Shown: in pieces, positions 26,728 through 35,606 of the stretch
Position numbering within the stretch: the stretch's first letter is position 1
Layout of the letters: every line of letters starts with the position of its first letter
Origin: CALOAD01 sp942491415
GTDB taxonomy: Bacteria > Cyanobacteriota > Vampirovibrionia > Gastranaerophilales > CALOAD01
Assembly: GCA_942491415.1 (NCBI GenBank)
Contig: CALOAD010000009.1
Span: 192,783 to 256,782 of the forward strand
Direction: 5' to 3'
DNA: 64,000 nucleotides
The notes under the pieces: generated by a model
Told to the model about the DNA's origin: nothing
Database searches by the model: none
The model's input: only the letters and a program-made list of their open reading frames with translations
Program-made: the position numbers and the translations under genes

Positions 26728-28451
26728 TATACGCTCCTTTGCTCGTCTGATTGTTTAATGAGAGTTATAAAAGTGTCCTCCATTCCGGGATCCGGCATGG
26801 CTTTGGTTTTTACAGATTTTTTCAACTCATCGGGAGTCCCGATAGCAATCGATTCACCTTTATAAATAAGACTTATACGATCGCAATATTCAGCTTCATC
26901 CATAAAATGGGTTGTAACCATAATTGTTACACCTTTTTCAACCATATTATTTATATGGGTCCAAAATTCACGACGTGTTATAGGGTCAACTCCCGATGTA
27001 GGTTCATCCAAAAACAAAACTTTGGGCTCATGCATGACGGCGCAAGCCAGTGCAAGACGTTGCTTGAAGCCCAAGGGTAATTCAAAAGCGTTTGTTTTGA
27101 GATATTTTTCAAAATTAAAAATGTCTATAATTTTATCTATTTTTTCGGATTTTTCTTTTCCTTGTAAGCCATATATACCCGAGAAAAATTGAAGATTTTG
27201 CATTGTGCTTAAATTTTGATATAAAGAAAATTTTTGAGCCATATATCCTAAATTAGCACGAGCTTTGCCTGAGGCGGTTTTGAAATCTAAGCCTAAAATA
27301 CTTGCACTTCCTGATGTTGGTACAGATAACCCACACATCATCTTGAATGTAGTTGATTTACCCGCACCATTAGGACCTAAAAGCCCAAAAATCTCACCCG
27401 CTTTTATTGAAAAGTTTATATCTTTTGCTGCTGCAAAATCACCGTACATTTTTGTTAGATTAATAGCTTCAACAACAGGCTTTTCGGATTTTTCGATTCC
27501 TGATAATGTCTCAACAAGCTTTGAGTCTCCACCCGGTCCACCGCCTAAAATATCCACAAAAGAATCTTCAAAACGAGGCTCGGTTTTCACCATTCGTGCT
27601 TTATTGCCGGCATTGAGTTTTTTTAGATCAATAGGTTTGTTTGATTTATCCTCAATAATTCGCACGGAATCGCCCTGTATAACCCCATCTATAACATTAG
27701 AAAGGTTCAATACTTTTTTTAAAAATTCCCTGTTACTACCTGAGATATCTTTTACTTGATAAACTCTTCCTTTTATCTTTTTAGTCAGTTCTGAAGGAAT
27801 TCCTTTATAAAGAAATTTTCCTTCATTCATTAATAAAACAGTCTCGCACTGCTCGGCTTCGTCAAGATAGGCAGTTGCCCATAAAACCGTTATACCTTCT
27901 TTTAAAAGCTCTTGAACCATGCTCCATAATTCTCGTCTCGAGATCGGGTCAACCCCAACCCCCGGTTCATCAAGTAATAGTAGCTTTGGTTTGCTGATAA
28001 GAGCACAAGCCAGACCTAGCTTTTGTTTCATACCTCCTGATAGTTTTCCGGATTGACGATTTATAAAAGGAGTTAAAGCGGTAAACCCTAAAAGCTTTTC
28101 GAACGTTTTTTTACGTTCCTCAGCTTCTAATCCTCTTAACTCAGCATATAAATTAAGATTCTCCATCACTGTTAAATCTTCGTACAATCCGAATTTCTGA
28201 GGCATATAACCTATAATGTCTGTTATTTCTTGCGCTTGAGTTTCCGTATCAAGTCCTGATACTGTTATTGTCCCCTTGTCAGGTATAAATAAACCTGCGA
28301 TCATTCTAATAAGTGTTGTTTTACCTGCACCATCAGGTCCGACAAGACCCGTAATTTTGCCTTTTTCAATGACTGCGCTTATATCATTTACAGCAACTTC
28401 TTTATTAAATAGTTTTGTTGTGTTTTTTATTTCAACAAAAGTTTCTTGCAT
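26727..28451 (-). CDS. Dual-domain ABC transporter ATP-binding protein (YbhF-like)
   Basis: 574 residues with two nucleotide-binding domains in one chain. Domain 1 has GPDGAGKTTLIR, LSGGMKQKLGLACAL and LLLLDEPGVGVDP. Domain 2 has GPNGAGKSTTFKMM, a divergent signature LPLGFKQRLALACAV and VLFLDEPTSGVDP. The second signature, LPLG instead of LSGG, is shared with YbhF/YhiH proteins. The tandem domain makes one ATPase subunit sufficient for the two permeases encoded downstream. It follows the adaptor gene after 136 bp that hold a strong hairpin. Confidence 0.92.
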   Translation of the reverse strand: MQETFVEIKNTTKLFNKEVAVNDISAVIEKGKITGLVGPDGAGKTTLIRMIAGLFIPDKGTITVSGLDTETQAQEITDIIGYMPQKFGLYEDLTVMENLNLYAELRGLEAEERKKTFEKLLGFTALTPFINRQSGKLSGGMKQKLGLACALISKPKLLLLDEPGVGVDPISRRELWSMVQELLKEGITVLWATAYLDEAEQCETVLLMNEGKFLYKGIPSELTKKIKGRVYQVKDISGSNREFLKKVLNLSNVIDGVIQGDSVRIIEDKSNKPIDLKKLNAGNKARMVKTEPRFEDSFVDILGGGPGGDSKLVETLSGIEKSEKPVVEAINLTKMYGDFAAAKDINFSIKAGEIFGLLGPNGAGKSTTFKMMCGLSVPTSGSASILGLDFKTASGKARANLGYMAQKFSLYQNLSTMQNLQFFSGIYGLQGKEKSEKIDKIIDIFNFEKYLKTNAFELPLGFKQRLALACAVMHEPKVLFLDEPTSGVDPITRREFWTHINNMVEKGVTIMVTTHFMDEAEYCDRISLIYKGESIAIGTPDELKKSVKTKAMPDPGMEDTFITLIKQSDEQRSV

Positions 28452-28539
28452 TGATTTATCCTATTGTTTTATACCGATATAAAAAGTAATTAAGAATTTA
28501 GCCAAAAAGCTTGTAGCGGTATGCGTAAGTTAGGAGCGT

Positions 28540-28577
28540 TTTTTAAGAAATGCGATCGCAATCGGATTTCTTAAAAA
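28540..28577. other. Long intergenic hairpin inside the exporter operon
   Basis: TTTTTAAGAAAT (28540-28551) pairs perfectly with ATTTCTTAAAAA (28566-28577), with an inner CGAT/ATCG stem enclosing a CGCA loop. It lies between the adaptor gene and the ATPase gene on their minus-strand transcript. There is no T-run beyond the stem, so it is more likely an RNA-stability or attenuation element than a terminator. Confidence 0.6.
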
Positions 28578-28587
28578 TAAACTCGTT

Positions 28588-29577
28588 TCAGTTTAAAAGT
28601 TTAACTTTAACGGTTATAGGCATTCCCTGTCTCAAACCCTTATCAGGGTTGTCAACAATAACTCTCAATCGATAAACCAAATCAGTTCTTAATGATGTCG
28701 TCTCTACATTTTTAGGGGTAAATTCAGCAACGGGAGAAATAAAACCTATATGTCCTTCATAAGGCTTATTAGGTCTTGAGTCTGTGTACACTTCGGTTTT
28801 CATTCCGGGACTAATTTTGCCCAAGTTAGGCTCTTCTATATATGTGCGAATCCAAACAGGAGATTTTAAAGAAAGTGTATAAACAGGAGAGGCGACATTA
28901 ACAACGGATCCCGGCTCTTGAATGCGAGTAAGTATAGTACCTTCGTTAGGTGCAATTATTTTGGTATCGTTCAAATTTGTTCGGGCTCGATCAAGTCTTG
29001 CTTTTGCCATTTCAAATAGGGCTTTTGCCTGTAAAATATCCTCTTGTCTAAACCCTTCTTGTGCAAGATCAAACTCCTCTTGTGTCGTTTTTAACCTTGC
29101 TAAAGCTTCTTTCATAAAAGATTCAGAATCATCAAGGGCTTGTAAAGATACAGCTCCTTTGCAAATAACTTCTTTTTGTCTTTTATATAATAATAAAGCC
29201 TTTTTGTAATTAGCTTCTTCTTGTTGCATCCTTGCTTTTGCAGATGCAATTTCCTGTTTTCTATTCCCGTTTTGAAATTTTAAAAGATTTGCCTTTGAAT
29301 TTTCCAGATCAGCTTTTGCGATATTTACTTCATCGGTATAGGGTCTAGAGTCAAGTTCAGCAACGATCTGTCCCGTTTTTACAATATTTCCTTCATCAAA
29401 ATTCATCTTTTTGACAAGACCTGAGACTCTAAAAGATAAATTAACCTGACGTATATCGACATTTCCATATAACGTCAATTCACTACCATTTTTTCGCTTT
29501 GAATGCATTACGAAAAACAAGCTAATAGTCAAAAATATAACAATTAAAGCTAATATTTTAATTAGCTTTTTGTTCAT
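28588..29577 (-). CDS. HlyD-family periplasmic adaptor (YbhG-like)
   Basis: 329 residues from the ATG at 29577 (GGAG upstream; the extension to a TTG at 29589 is not supported). An N-terminal anchor (IKILALIVIFLTISLFFVM) is followed by a lipoyl half-motif (GNVDIRQVNLSFRVSGLVKKMNFDEGNIVKTGQ), a long coiled-coil hairpin (about 80-190), and the second lipoyl and beta-barrel part (APNEGTILTRIQEPGSVV). It bridges the inner-membrane ABC-2 permeases and an outer-membrane factor. The start overlaps the TetR stop by 4 bp (ATGA). Confidence 0.9.
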   Translation of the reverse strand: MNKKLIKILALIVIFLTISLFFVMHSKRKNGSELTLYGNVDIRQVNLSFRVSGLVKKMNFDEGNIVKTGQIVAELDSRPYTDEVNIAKADLENSKANLLKFQNGNRKQEIASAKARMQQEEANYKKALLLYKRQKEVICKGAVSLQALDDSESFMKEALARLKTTQEEFDLAQEGFRQEDILQAKALFEMAKARLDRARTNLNDTKIIAPNEGTILTRIQEPGSVVNVASPVYTLSLKSPVWIRTYIEEPNLGKISPGMKTEVYTDSRPNKPYEGHIGFISPVAEFTPKNVETTSLRTDLVYRLRVIVDNPDKGLRQGMPITVKVKLLN

Positions 29578-30242
29578 AATAAACTCCAATTGTTAATGGT
29601 AATTTCTGTTTGTTTTAATACAGTGTTTTTTATTTGATTCAGCAAGTCAGGATTATATTCATCAAGATCTAATCGTTTTAGAATGACTCTTTTTCCAAAA
29701 CGAAATATTAGCATCTGTCCAATTATAGTAGTAGCAAGTATTACCATACTTTCATCGTCTTCAGGTTTGTCGAAAATCGAAGCTATGAGACTGGTAAAAG
29801 CCTTGTGTACCCGTCCCATTATTCTGTTATAAAAAATATCAAAGACAGAAGAAGGATTGGTCATTTCTCTGATAAGTAATAACACCAAGTACTGGGGGAG
29901 TCCTTTTGATAAAATTAAATCCATATATCTATTTAACAATTCAATTAAAAACTTTTTCTGCTCTTTTTTGTCCGTATGTTTTTTATTTGAAATTTCATTA
30001 AGTAAATCATTCATTTTTAATTCGAATAATTCAATCTTTGATTCTATTGCAGCTTTGTAAAGACCTTCTTTCCCCCCAAAATAATAGTTTATAGCAGATA
30101 TATTAACATCTGCTTTTTCTACAATTTTTCTTGTGCTAACTCCTTCATACCCATACAGTGCAAATAATTCAAGAGCGACTTCAATTAGTCTATTTTTTGT
30201 ATTGATCGAAGGATTAGACTCTTGGGGGTTTTTCATATTCAA
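29574..30242 (-). CDS. TetR family regulator, CecR-like
   Basis: 222 residues. The TetR DNA-binding domain is clear: RLIEVALELFALYGYEGVSTRKIVEKADVNISAINYYFGGKEGLY. The ligand domain, with FLIELLNRYMDLILSKGLPQYLVLLLIREMTNP, resembles CecR/YbiH (DUF1956). In E. coli cecR heads cecR-ybhGFSR and represses it; the same gene order here (TetR, adaptor, dual ATPase, two permeases, plus an OMF) supports that role. A 20-bp palindrome lies 53 bp upstream of its start. Confidence 0.92.
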   Translation of the reverse strand: MNMKNPQESNPSINTKNRLIEVALELFALYGYEGVSTRKIVEKADVNISAINYYFGGKEGLYKAAIESKIELFELKMNDLLNEISNKKHTDKKEQKKFLIELLNRYMDLILSKGLPQYLVLLLIREMTNPSSVFDIFYNRIMGRVHKAFTSLIASIFDKPEDDESMVILATTIIGQMLIFRFGKRVILKRLDLDEYNPDLLNQIKNTVLKQTEITINNWSLL

Positions 30243-30294
30243 ATTCCTTTTTAAAAATATAGTTTATTGATTTTTTATTATTTAATTAATACTA

Positions 30295-30314
30295 TAAATC
30301 AATCGATTGATTTA
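30295..30314. promoter_or_regulatory. Perfect 20-bp palindrome, likely TetR-family operator
   Basis: TAAATCAATCGATTGATTTA is a perfect inverted repeat between the divergent TetR gene and pxpA. Its location and symmetry suit binding by the TetR product. It could affect both divergent promoters. Confidence 0.75.
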
Positions 30315-30370
30315 ATCAAGTGTTTGGTTTTGTTTTAATAATCACAATTTAACAATTTAAACGGTTTTTA

Positions 30371-30398
30371 TAGACTGTTTATCTTGTTACAGTATAAT
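30371..30398 (+). promoter_or_regulatory. Predicted promoter for pxpA
   Basis: TAGACT (30371-30376), 16 bp, then TATAAT (30393-30398), about 32 bp before the GTG start. The -10 is a perfect match; the -35 is partial. Confidence 0.45.
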
Positions 30399-30429
30399 TA
30401 TTAAAGATGCATTTAAAGAGGATTTTTTC

Positions 30430-31242
30430 GTGATCAAACTTCCAAACTACAAAAAAGAACAAAAAGAATTTATTCAAAATTATATAGACTTAAATTGTGA
30501 TATAGGGCAGAGTTTCGGTGTTTATAGAAATGAGACCGAATTGGATTTATTGCCTTATTCTACTTCTGCAAATATTTCTTGTGGCGCACATGCCGGCGAC
30601 CCGCTAACCCTTGTAAAAGCATTAAAACAAGCACAAGAGTCCGGTTTAGCAGTTGGAGCGCACATTGGATATCCGGATTTGCAAGGTTTTGGGTATAGAG
30701 AAATGAATCTAGATGATGAAGAAATTCAAGCTCTTGTCTTGTATCAAATAGGTGCAATTTCAGCACTGGCAAAGTCTTATGGTATAGAAATAGAACATCT
30801 AAGACCTCACGGAGCTTTATATAAACAAGCCTCACAGGATATAAACGTATCTTTAAGCATAGCAAAGGCTATTAAATCTTATAATCCTTGGTTGATTTAT
30901 GTCGGTGCGGCAGGTGAAGCCTTAGATAAGGTCTCCGAATCAACAGGAATAAAAGTTGCACATGAAGTAATGCTTGATAAAATTTATAATTTTGACGGTT
31001 CTATTGATTTTGAAGCTGGTGATATCGCAAACCTCGATTATTCAAAAGGGATTATAACGTCTTTAATTAAACATTCAACCGTCGAAAATAAAAAAGGTGG
31101 CTACACAAAAATCAAGTTTGATACGGTTCATTTAAGCTTAAAATCTCAATACTCTTTAGAAATAGCTAAATGTATGAATGAAGCTATTGTTAATAAAGCT
31201 CCTATGGCTGTAAGCATAGTAAAAGACACTAGTTGGATTTAG
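30430..31242 (+). CDS. pxpA: 5-oxoprolinase subunit A (LamB/YcsF family)
   Basis: 270 residues. IDLNCDIGQSFG, STSANISCGAHAGDPLTL, GAHIGYPDLQGFGYR and LRPHGALYKQA are diagnostic of PxpA. With PxpB and PxpC it hydrolyses 5-oxoproline (pyroglutamate), a damage product of glutamine and glutamate, at ATP cost. It starts with GTG after a GAGG site. PxpB and PxpC are not adjacent, which is unusual because they are normally clustered. The N-terminus carries about 14 extra residues (IKLPNYKKEQKEF) compared with E. coli PxpA. Confidence 0.9.
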   Translation: MIKLPNYKKEQKEFIQNYIDLNCDIGQSFGVYRNETELDLLPYSTSANISCGAHAGDPLTLVKALKQAQESGLAVGAHIGYPDLQGFGYREMNLDDEEIQALVLYQIGAISALAKSYGIEIEHLRPHGALYKQASQDINVSLSIAKAIKSYNPWLIYVGAAGEALDKVSESTGIKVAHEVMLDKIYNFDGSIDFEAGDIANLDYSKGIITSLIKHSTVENKKGGYTKIKFDTVHLSLKSQYSLEIAKCMNEAIVNKAPMAVSIVKDTSWI

Positions 31243-31353
31243 TTAATATAAAGAAGATATAAAACTTTGTAAAAAAATTCTTTTTTAATGAGTTTTGTTA
31301 TATTTTATTTATAGTGTATTGAAAAAATCACAATAAACTTGGAAAATTAAATT

Positions 31354-32673
31354 ATGGTATTTTTCAGAAATAAAAATAAAATAACAAGAGCTGCAACTTG
31401 GTTACTTCCGGGATTGCAAATAAAAAGGTGGTTTTTGCTAATATTCGTTGGGGCTTTGCTTTTGACAATGGGAACTGCCATTTTGCTCAATTTGCATCCT
31501 ATTCATATGCTTATGGAATTTGTTAAAAAAGTTGCTCAAGCAGCACCTTCTTATATAACAGGTAGTGTTGCAATTGCAATAGGTTCGATTTTCTTTTTTA
31601 TGGGATGGCAAAAAGCAAATTTGTCAATAATTGACGCAATGCCGGGAGATCAAGAAGACCTTCTCGAGACACTTTATCAAAGAAGAATGCTTAGAAGAGG
31701 TCCTAAAATAGTTGCAATTGGAGGAGGAACAGGTCTTTCAACAATGCTAAAAGGGTTGAAGCATATAACCAGTAATTTAACAGCAGTTGTAACTGTCGGC
31801 GATGATGGTGGTAGCTCAGGTCGTTTAAGAGAAGAAATGGGTGTATTACCTCCGGGGGACATAAGAAATTGCATTGCAGCATTGGCAAAAGATGAAGCTC
31901 TTGTAACAGAGTTATTTCAATATAGATTTAACAAAGGTCACGGACTTGAAGGTCATAGCTTTGGAAATCTTTTTTTATCAGCACTTTGCGCTATTACAGG
32001 TGATATGGTGATGGCAGTGAAAGAATCTTCCAAAGTATTATCAATCCGAGGAAAAGTCCTACCGTCAACTCTTGATGATATGAAACTTATCGCCGAAATG
32101 GAAGATGGAAGGATTATTCTGGGAGAATCAAACATTCCTGAAGCCGGTGGTAAAATTATAAAGCTAAAAACAGACCCTCCAAATTTAAGAGCATTGGAAG
32201 ATGTTTTAGTTGCGATAAGAGAAGCTGACTTGATAATAATGGGACCCGGAAGTCTTTATACAAGTATTATTCCAAATCTTTTAGTTAATAAATTAACTGA
32301 AACTTTACGCGAGGCTGAGGCAAAGAAAATTTATATTTGTAATATAATGACACAACCCGGTGAAACTGATGACTATACAGTATCAGACCATATAAAAGCT
32401 TTATTGGAGCACTCTCGTGAAGATGGAATATTAGATGCTGTATTTGTCAATGATAGCCTTCCTAAAAATCTTGCTCAAAAGTATAAAGAGGTAAATTCTC
32501 ATCCTGTAAAACTTGATGTTGAAAACATTAAAAAACTTGGCGTGAAAATTGTCACAGGTAGATTAATAGAAGAAAATGAAGAAGGATTAGTAAGACATAG
32601 CCCTCAGAAAATCGCAAGAGTTGTATATAAATGGTTTAAAACAGTATCTCAAATGGAAGAAGAAAATATCTAG
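31354..32673 (+). CDS. YvcK family protein (gluconeogenesis/morphology factor, CofD-like)
   Basis: 439 residues. Two N-terminal hydrophobic segments (about 25-50 and 65-90) precede the CofD-like domain: AIGGGTGLSTMLKGLK, VTVGDDGGSSGRLREE, PPGDIRNCIAALA, GHSFGNLFL and MGPGSLYTSIIPNLLV. YvcK binds UDP-GlcNAc and supports growth on gluconeogenic carbon and normal cell shape. The membrane-anchored N-terminus distinguishes it from the B. subtilis form and is seen in cyanobacterial-type homologues. PanB follows after 14 bp, so yvcK-panB-panC is probably an operon. Confidence 0.88.
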   Translation: MVFFRNKNKITRAATWLLPGLQIKRWFLLIFVGALLLTMGTAILLNLHPIHMLMEFVKKVAQAAPSYITGSVAIAIGSIFFFMGWQKANLSIIDAMPGDQEDLLETLYQRRMLRRGPKIVAIGGGTGLSTMLKGLKHITSNLTAVVTVGDDGGSSGRLREEMGVLPPGDIRNCIAALAKDEALVTELFQYRFNKGHGLEGHSFGNLFLSALCAITGDMVMAVKESSKVLSIRGKVLPSTLDDMKLIAEMEDGRIILGESNIPEAGGKIIKLKTDPPNLRALEDVLVAIREADLIIMGPGSLYTSIIPNLLVNKLTETLREAEAKKIYICNIMTQPGETDDYTVSDHIKALLEHSREDGILDAVFVNDSLPKNLAQKYKEVNSHPVKLDVENIKKLGVKIVTGRLIEENEEGLVRHSPQKIARVVYKWFKTVSQMEEENI

Positions 32674-32687
32674 ATAGTTGGTATAAA

Positions 32688-33557
32688 ATGAGCGAAATTA
32701 ATAAAAAACCTGTATCTGTTTTCACTTTTCAAAATAAAAAACAAAAAAATGAAAAAATAACAGCACTTACGGCTTACGATTATTCAACGGCAAAGTACCT
32801 TGATGAATCAGGAATAGATTTCATCTTGGTTGGTGATTCTCTTGCTATGGTTGCATTAGGACATGAAACGACTCATAGCGTTACTGTTGATGAAATGCTT
32901 GTATTTACAAAAGCTGTTTCAAGAGGGGCAAAACGAACAATGGTTATTGCTGATATGCCTTTCATGAGCTATCAAACGGATGTAAAAACTGCGGTTAAAA
33001 ATGCAGGAAGATTCATAAAAGAGGGCGGTGCCAGAGCTGTAAAAATGGAAGGCTGTTCCAATTATATGCTTGAAGTGACTCAAAGAACTGTAGAGGCAGG
33101 AATTCCTGTCTTGGCTCACTTGGGATTTACGCCTCAATTTTTACATACGCTTGGCGGTTATGCAGTGCAAGGAAAAAATCTTAAAAATACACAAAAAATT
33201 ATTGAACAGGCTAAAGCTTTGGAAAAAGCCGGTGCGTTTGCCCTTGTGCTTGAAATGGTGCCTGAAGAATCAGCAAAAGCCATAACTGAAAACATTTCTA
33301 TTCCGACTATCGGAATAGGAGCAGGGCGTTATTGCTCAGGTCAAATTTTGGTTACTGATGATATTTTAGGTAAATATAGTGATTTTACTCCAAAATTTGC
33401 AAAAAAATATGCTGATTTTGCGTCCGGAATGAAAAAAGCTTTTGAAAATTATATAAAAGAAGTTAATAATAATGATTTTCCATCTGAACAACAAATTTTT
33501 AAACTAAATAGTGAAGAAAAAGAAAGACTTGAAAATGTTTACCCTTCAAACAATTAA
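32688..33557 (+). CDS. panB: 3-methyl-2-oxobutanoate hydroxymethyltransferase
   Basis: 289 residues. TALTAYDYSTAKYLDESGIDFILVGDSLAMVALGH, ADMPFMSY, and the GIGAGRYCSGQILVTDD stretch identify PanB. It transfers a hydroxymethyl group from methylene-tetrahydrofolate to alpha-ketoisovalerate, the first step to pantothenate and coenzyme A. The C-terminus is somewhat longer than in E. coli and overlaps the start of panC by 23 bp, so the two are coupled. Confidence 0.95.
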   Translation: MSEINKKPVSVFTFQNKKQKNEKITALTAYDYSTAKYLDESGIDFILVGDSLAMVALGHETTHSVTVDEMLVFTKAVSRGAKRTMVIADMPFMSYQTDVKTAVKNAGRFIKEGGARAVKMEGCSNYMLEVTQRTVEAGIPVLAHLGFTPQFLHTLGGYAVQGKNLKNTQKIIEQAKALEKAGAFALVLEMVPEESAKAITENISIPTIGIGAGRYCSGQILVTDDILGKYSDFTPKFAKKYADFASGMKKAFENYIKEVNNNDFPSEQQIFKLNSEEKERLENVYPSNN

Positions 33558-34387
33558 TGAAGTTAAAAAAGTTGTTTTGAAATGGAAAAAAAATGGAGAA
33601 ACAATAGGTTTTGTACCCACAATGGGAGCTCTTCATATAGGACATGAAAGTCTTATAGAAGAATCGGTCAAAAATTGTGATCGTACTGTAGTAAGTATTT
33701 TTGTTAATCCTACTCAATTTGGACCAAATGAAGATCTTGATAAATATCCACGTACTTTAGAACAAGATAAAACTATTTGCCAACAAAACAATGTTGACTT
33801 GGTTTTTGCTCCTTGTGTTTCAGAATTATACCCCCAAGGGCAAGAAAAAAGTAATATTACTTTTGTTATACCGCCCTTAAATTTTGAAAATAAAATGTGT
33901 GGAAATAATAGAGAGGGTCATTTTAAAGGGGTTACAACCATTGTTGCTAAGCTTTTTAATATAGTACAAGCTGATAAAGCTTTTTTCGGTCAAAAAGATG
34001 CTCAACAACTTGCAATTATTAAAAAAATGGTTGCAGATTTAAATATGCCGGTTGAAATCATAGGATGTCCAATAAAAAAGAAATCCTGATGGACTCGCTT
34101 GCAGTTCTAGAAATGTGTATTTATCTGAATCATCTCGAAAAAAAGCCTTAACTATTTATAAAACTCTTTGTGAATTACAAAAACTTTATGATAAAGGAAC
34201 TATTGAGATTGATAATGCTTTTAAAAAGGTAAAAGGTTTGCTAGACGAGGATGTACAGCTTGAATATCTTGAAGCTTATGATTTTGAAACTCTTGAATCG
34301 GTAGAAAGCTTGAAAGAAGAAACCCTTGTGGCGATTGCTGGAAAAATTGATAATGTAAGACTTATTGATAATATTCTTATAAGCTGA
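33535..34387 (+). CDS. panC: Pantothenate synthetase, reading frame interrupted
   Basis: The two halves together match one PanC of about 283 residues, the normal length. The N-terminal part (33535-34089) has FVPTMGALHIGHESLI, SIFVNPTQFGPNEDLDKYPR and FFGQKDAQQLAII. The C-terminal part resumes with PDGLACSSRNVYLSES in another frame and continues to 34387. The frames join if one A is removed from the six-A run at 34074-34079 (CCAATAAAAAAG). As read, translation stops at 34087-34089. PanC joins pantoate and beta-alanine using ATP. Because panB is intact and PanC essential for prototrophy, a sequencing error in the homopolymer is the simplest explanation; a recent mutation is possible. The ATG at 33535 is preferred over 33511. 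Confidence 0.88.
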
Positions 34388-34438
34388 TAAAGTAAATTTA
34401 GCAGATAATTGTTTTAAAGAAATATTCGGAGTGAATGA

Positions 34439-35344
34439 ATGAGGAAGTTGAGCTCTTTTATAAAATTAATCCAGGTTCTTTCATTATTAACAGTTCCCGG
34501 AGTTGTAATATACTGGCTATTAGTACAAGTGGAGTTAGTTGCACTTGAAAAAATCAAATTAACGTTAGGTGCTTTTTTTCAACCATTTATAAATTTAATA
34601 AATACGATGGGTGATTTTATATTCATCTTTGAAGGTGAACGAGTTGACTTTAGTGCTCTTGTATTGGCATTTTCTCTTATACTCTTTTATATTGTTTTAG
34701 GGTATTTGGATATTTTTATTATTAAATTGGATGAATATTTAGAATATAAAAAACAACAAGCTCAAGAATTGGAAATACAAAGAGAACAAGAAGAGATACA
34801 AAAAGAGTTTACTGAAACAATGTTGCAGCATAATATAATTTATTTTGCTGTGAAATTTGAGCAAAAAACAAGCGCTTTTTCTTATTTACCCGGGCAAGAT
34901 GGCGAATCTGAAAGTCAAATTCAAAAAATTATTGAAAATTTTAAAGAAGAAGCTAGAAGTTATGGTTGTATAACAAACGGGAATGTTGCTAATGATGAAA
35001 ATAAAGTCTTTTTTGTATTTGGTAATATTGAAAAAGCGATTAACTTTGCTTTTTATCTTAAAAAGAAAATTTTAATTTTAAATAAAAATTCAAATTTTAT
35101 TGATGAAATAATCTTCTTTGGCGCACTTCATGTTAGTAAAGATCAAAGTACGCATTTACAAGATTTATCATTTTTAGAAAGATTACTAAATTGTGCAAAT
35201 AAAAATGGTATCAGTGCATCTGAAAGCTTTAAGTTTAGAATAGATGTTGATGATATTGATTTGAAGTTGGAGTTTAATACCCAAGGGCTTTATAAAATAT
35301 TTGAGCGTAATTTTGAGTTATTCCAAATTACAATGAAAGATTAA
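34439..35344 (+). CDS. Membrane protein with cytosolic cyclase-like domain
   Basis: 301 residues, not a recognised named family. Two membrane segments (about 12-32 and 70-92) are followed by a charged coiled coil (KKQQAQELEIQREQEEIQKE, about 104-123). The C-terminal ~170 residues look like a degenerate class III nucleotide-cyclase fold, with FFVFGNIEKAINFAFYLKKKI, IIFFGALHVSKD, LNCANKNGISASESF and a terminal LYKIFE. The metal-binding aspartates expected for catalysis are not seen, so it is probably inactive or a sensor. This assignment is inferred from pattern only. GGAG is 8 nt before the ATG; it follows panC by about 50 bp. Confidence 0.6.
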   Translation: MRKLSSFIKLIQVLSLLTVPGVVIYWLLVQVELVALEKIKLTLGAFFQPFINLINTMGDFIFIFEGERVDFSALVLAFSLILFYIVLGYLDIFIIKLDEYLEYKKQQAQELEIQREQEEIQKEFTETMLQHNIIYFAVKFEQKTSAFSYLPGQDGESESQIQKIIENFKEEARSYGCITNGNVANDENKVFFVFGNIEKAINFAFYLKKKILILNKNSNFIDEIIFFGALHVSKDQSTHLQDLSFLERLLNCANKNGISASESFKFRIDVDDIDLKLEFNTQGLYKIFERNFELFQITMKD

Positions 35345-35528
35345 TAATTAACTAATATAAAATAAAAAATTAATTTTTTATTAATTTTTTGAGTATTTTT
35401 TGAAAATTTAATTATTATTTTTTAGTAAAAGATTTGAATTGTTTAAACTGTTTAAAATCTATGTATATTTATGTTTTAGATTTAAATTCAAGTAAGATTA
35501 TTACTAAATAATTCAAGTCAAAAAAATA

Positions 35529-35557
35529 AAGTGATTATGTGCATGATTACTTTTTTT
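35529..35557 (+). terminator. Hairpin with T-run upstream of groES
   Basis: AAGTGAT (35529-35535) and ATTACTT (35546-35552) pair with one G-U, followed by seven Ts. It probably ends the upstream transcript; no CIRCE (TTAGCACTC-N9-GAGTGCTAA) is visible before groES. Confidence 0.5.
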
Positions 35558-35606
35558 GTTGTATTATGAGTTCGTTCAAGAAAAGAGTACTTTTGGAGGT
35601 AGAGAA

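Noticed and set aside
28552..28561. GCGATCGC (HIP1-like octamer)
   Set aside because: A single case in 64 kb; HIP1 is meaningful only when highly iterated. Its presence here is explained by the hairpin.
34071..34090. Programmed -1 frameshift in panC
   Set aside because: The A AAA AAG heptamer is present in phase, but the frame needed downstream is +1, not -1.
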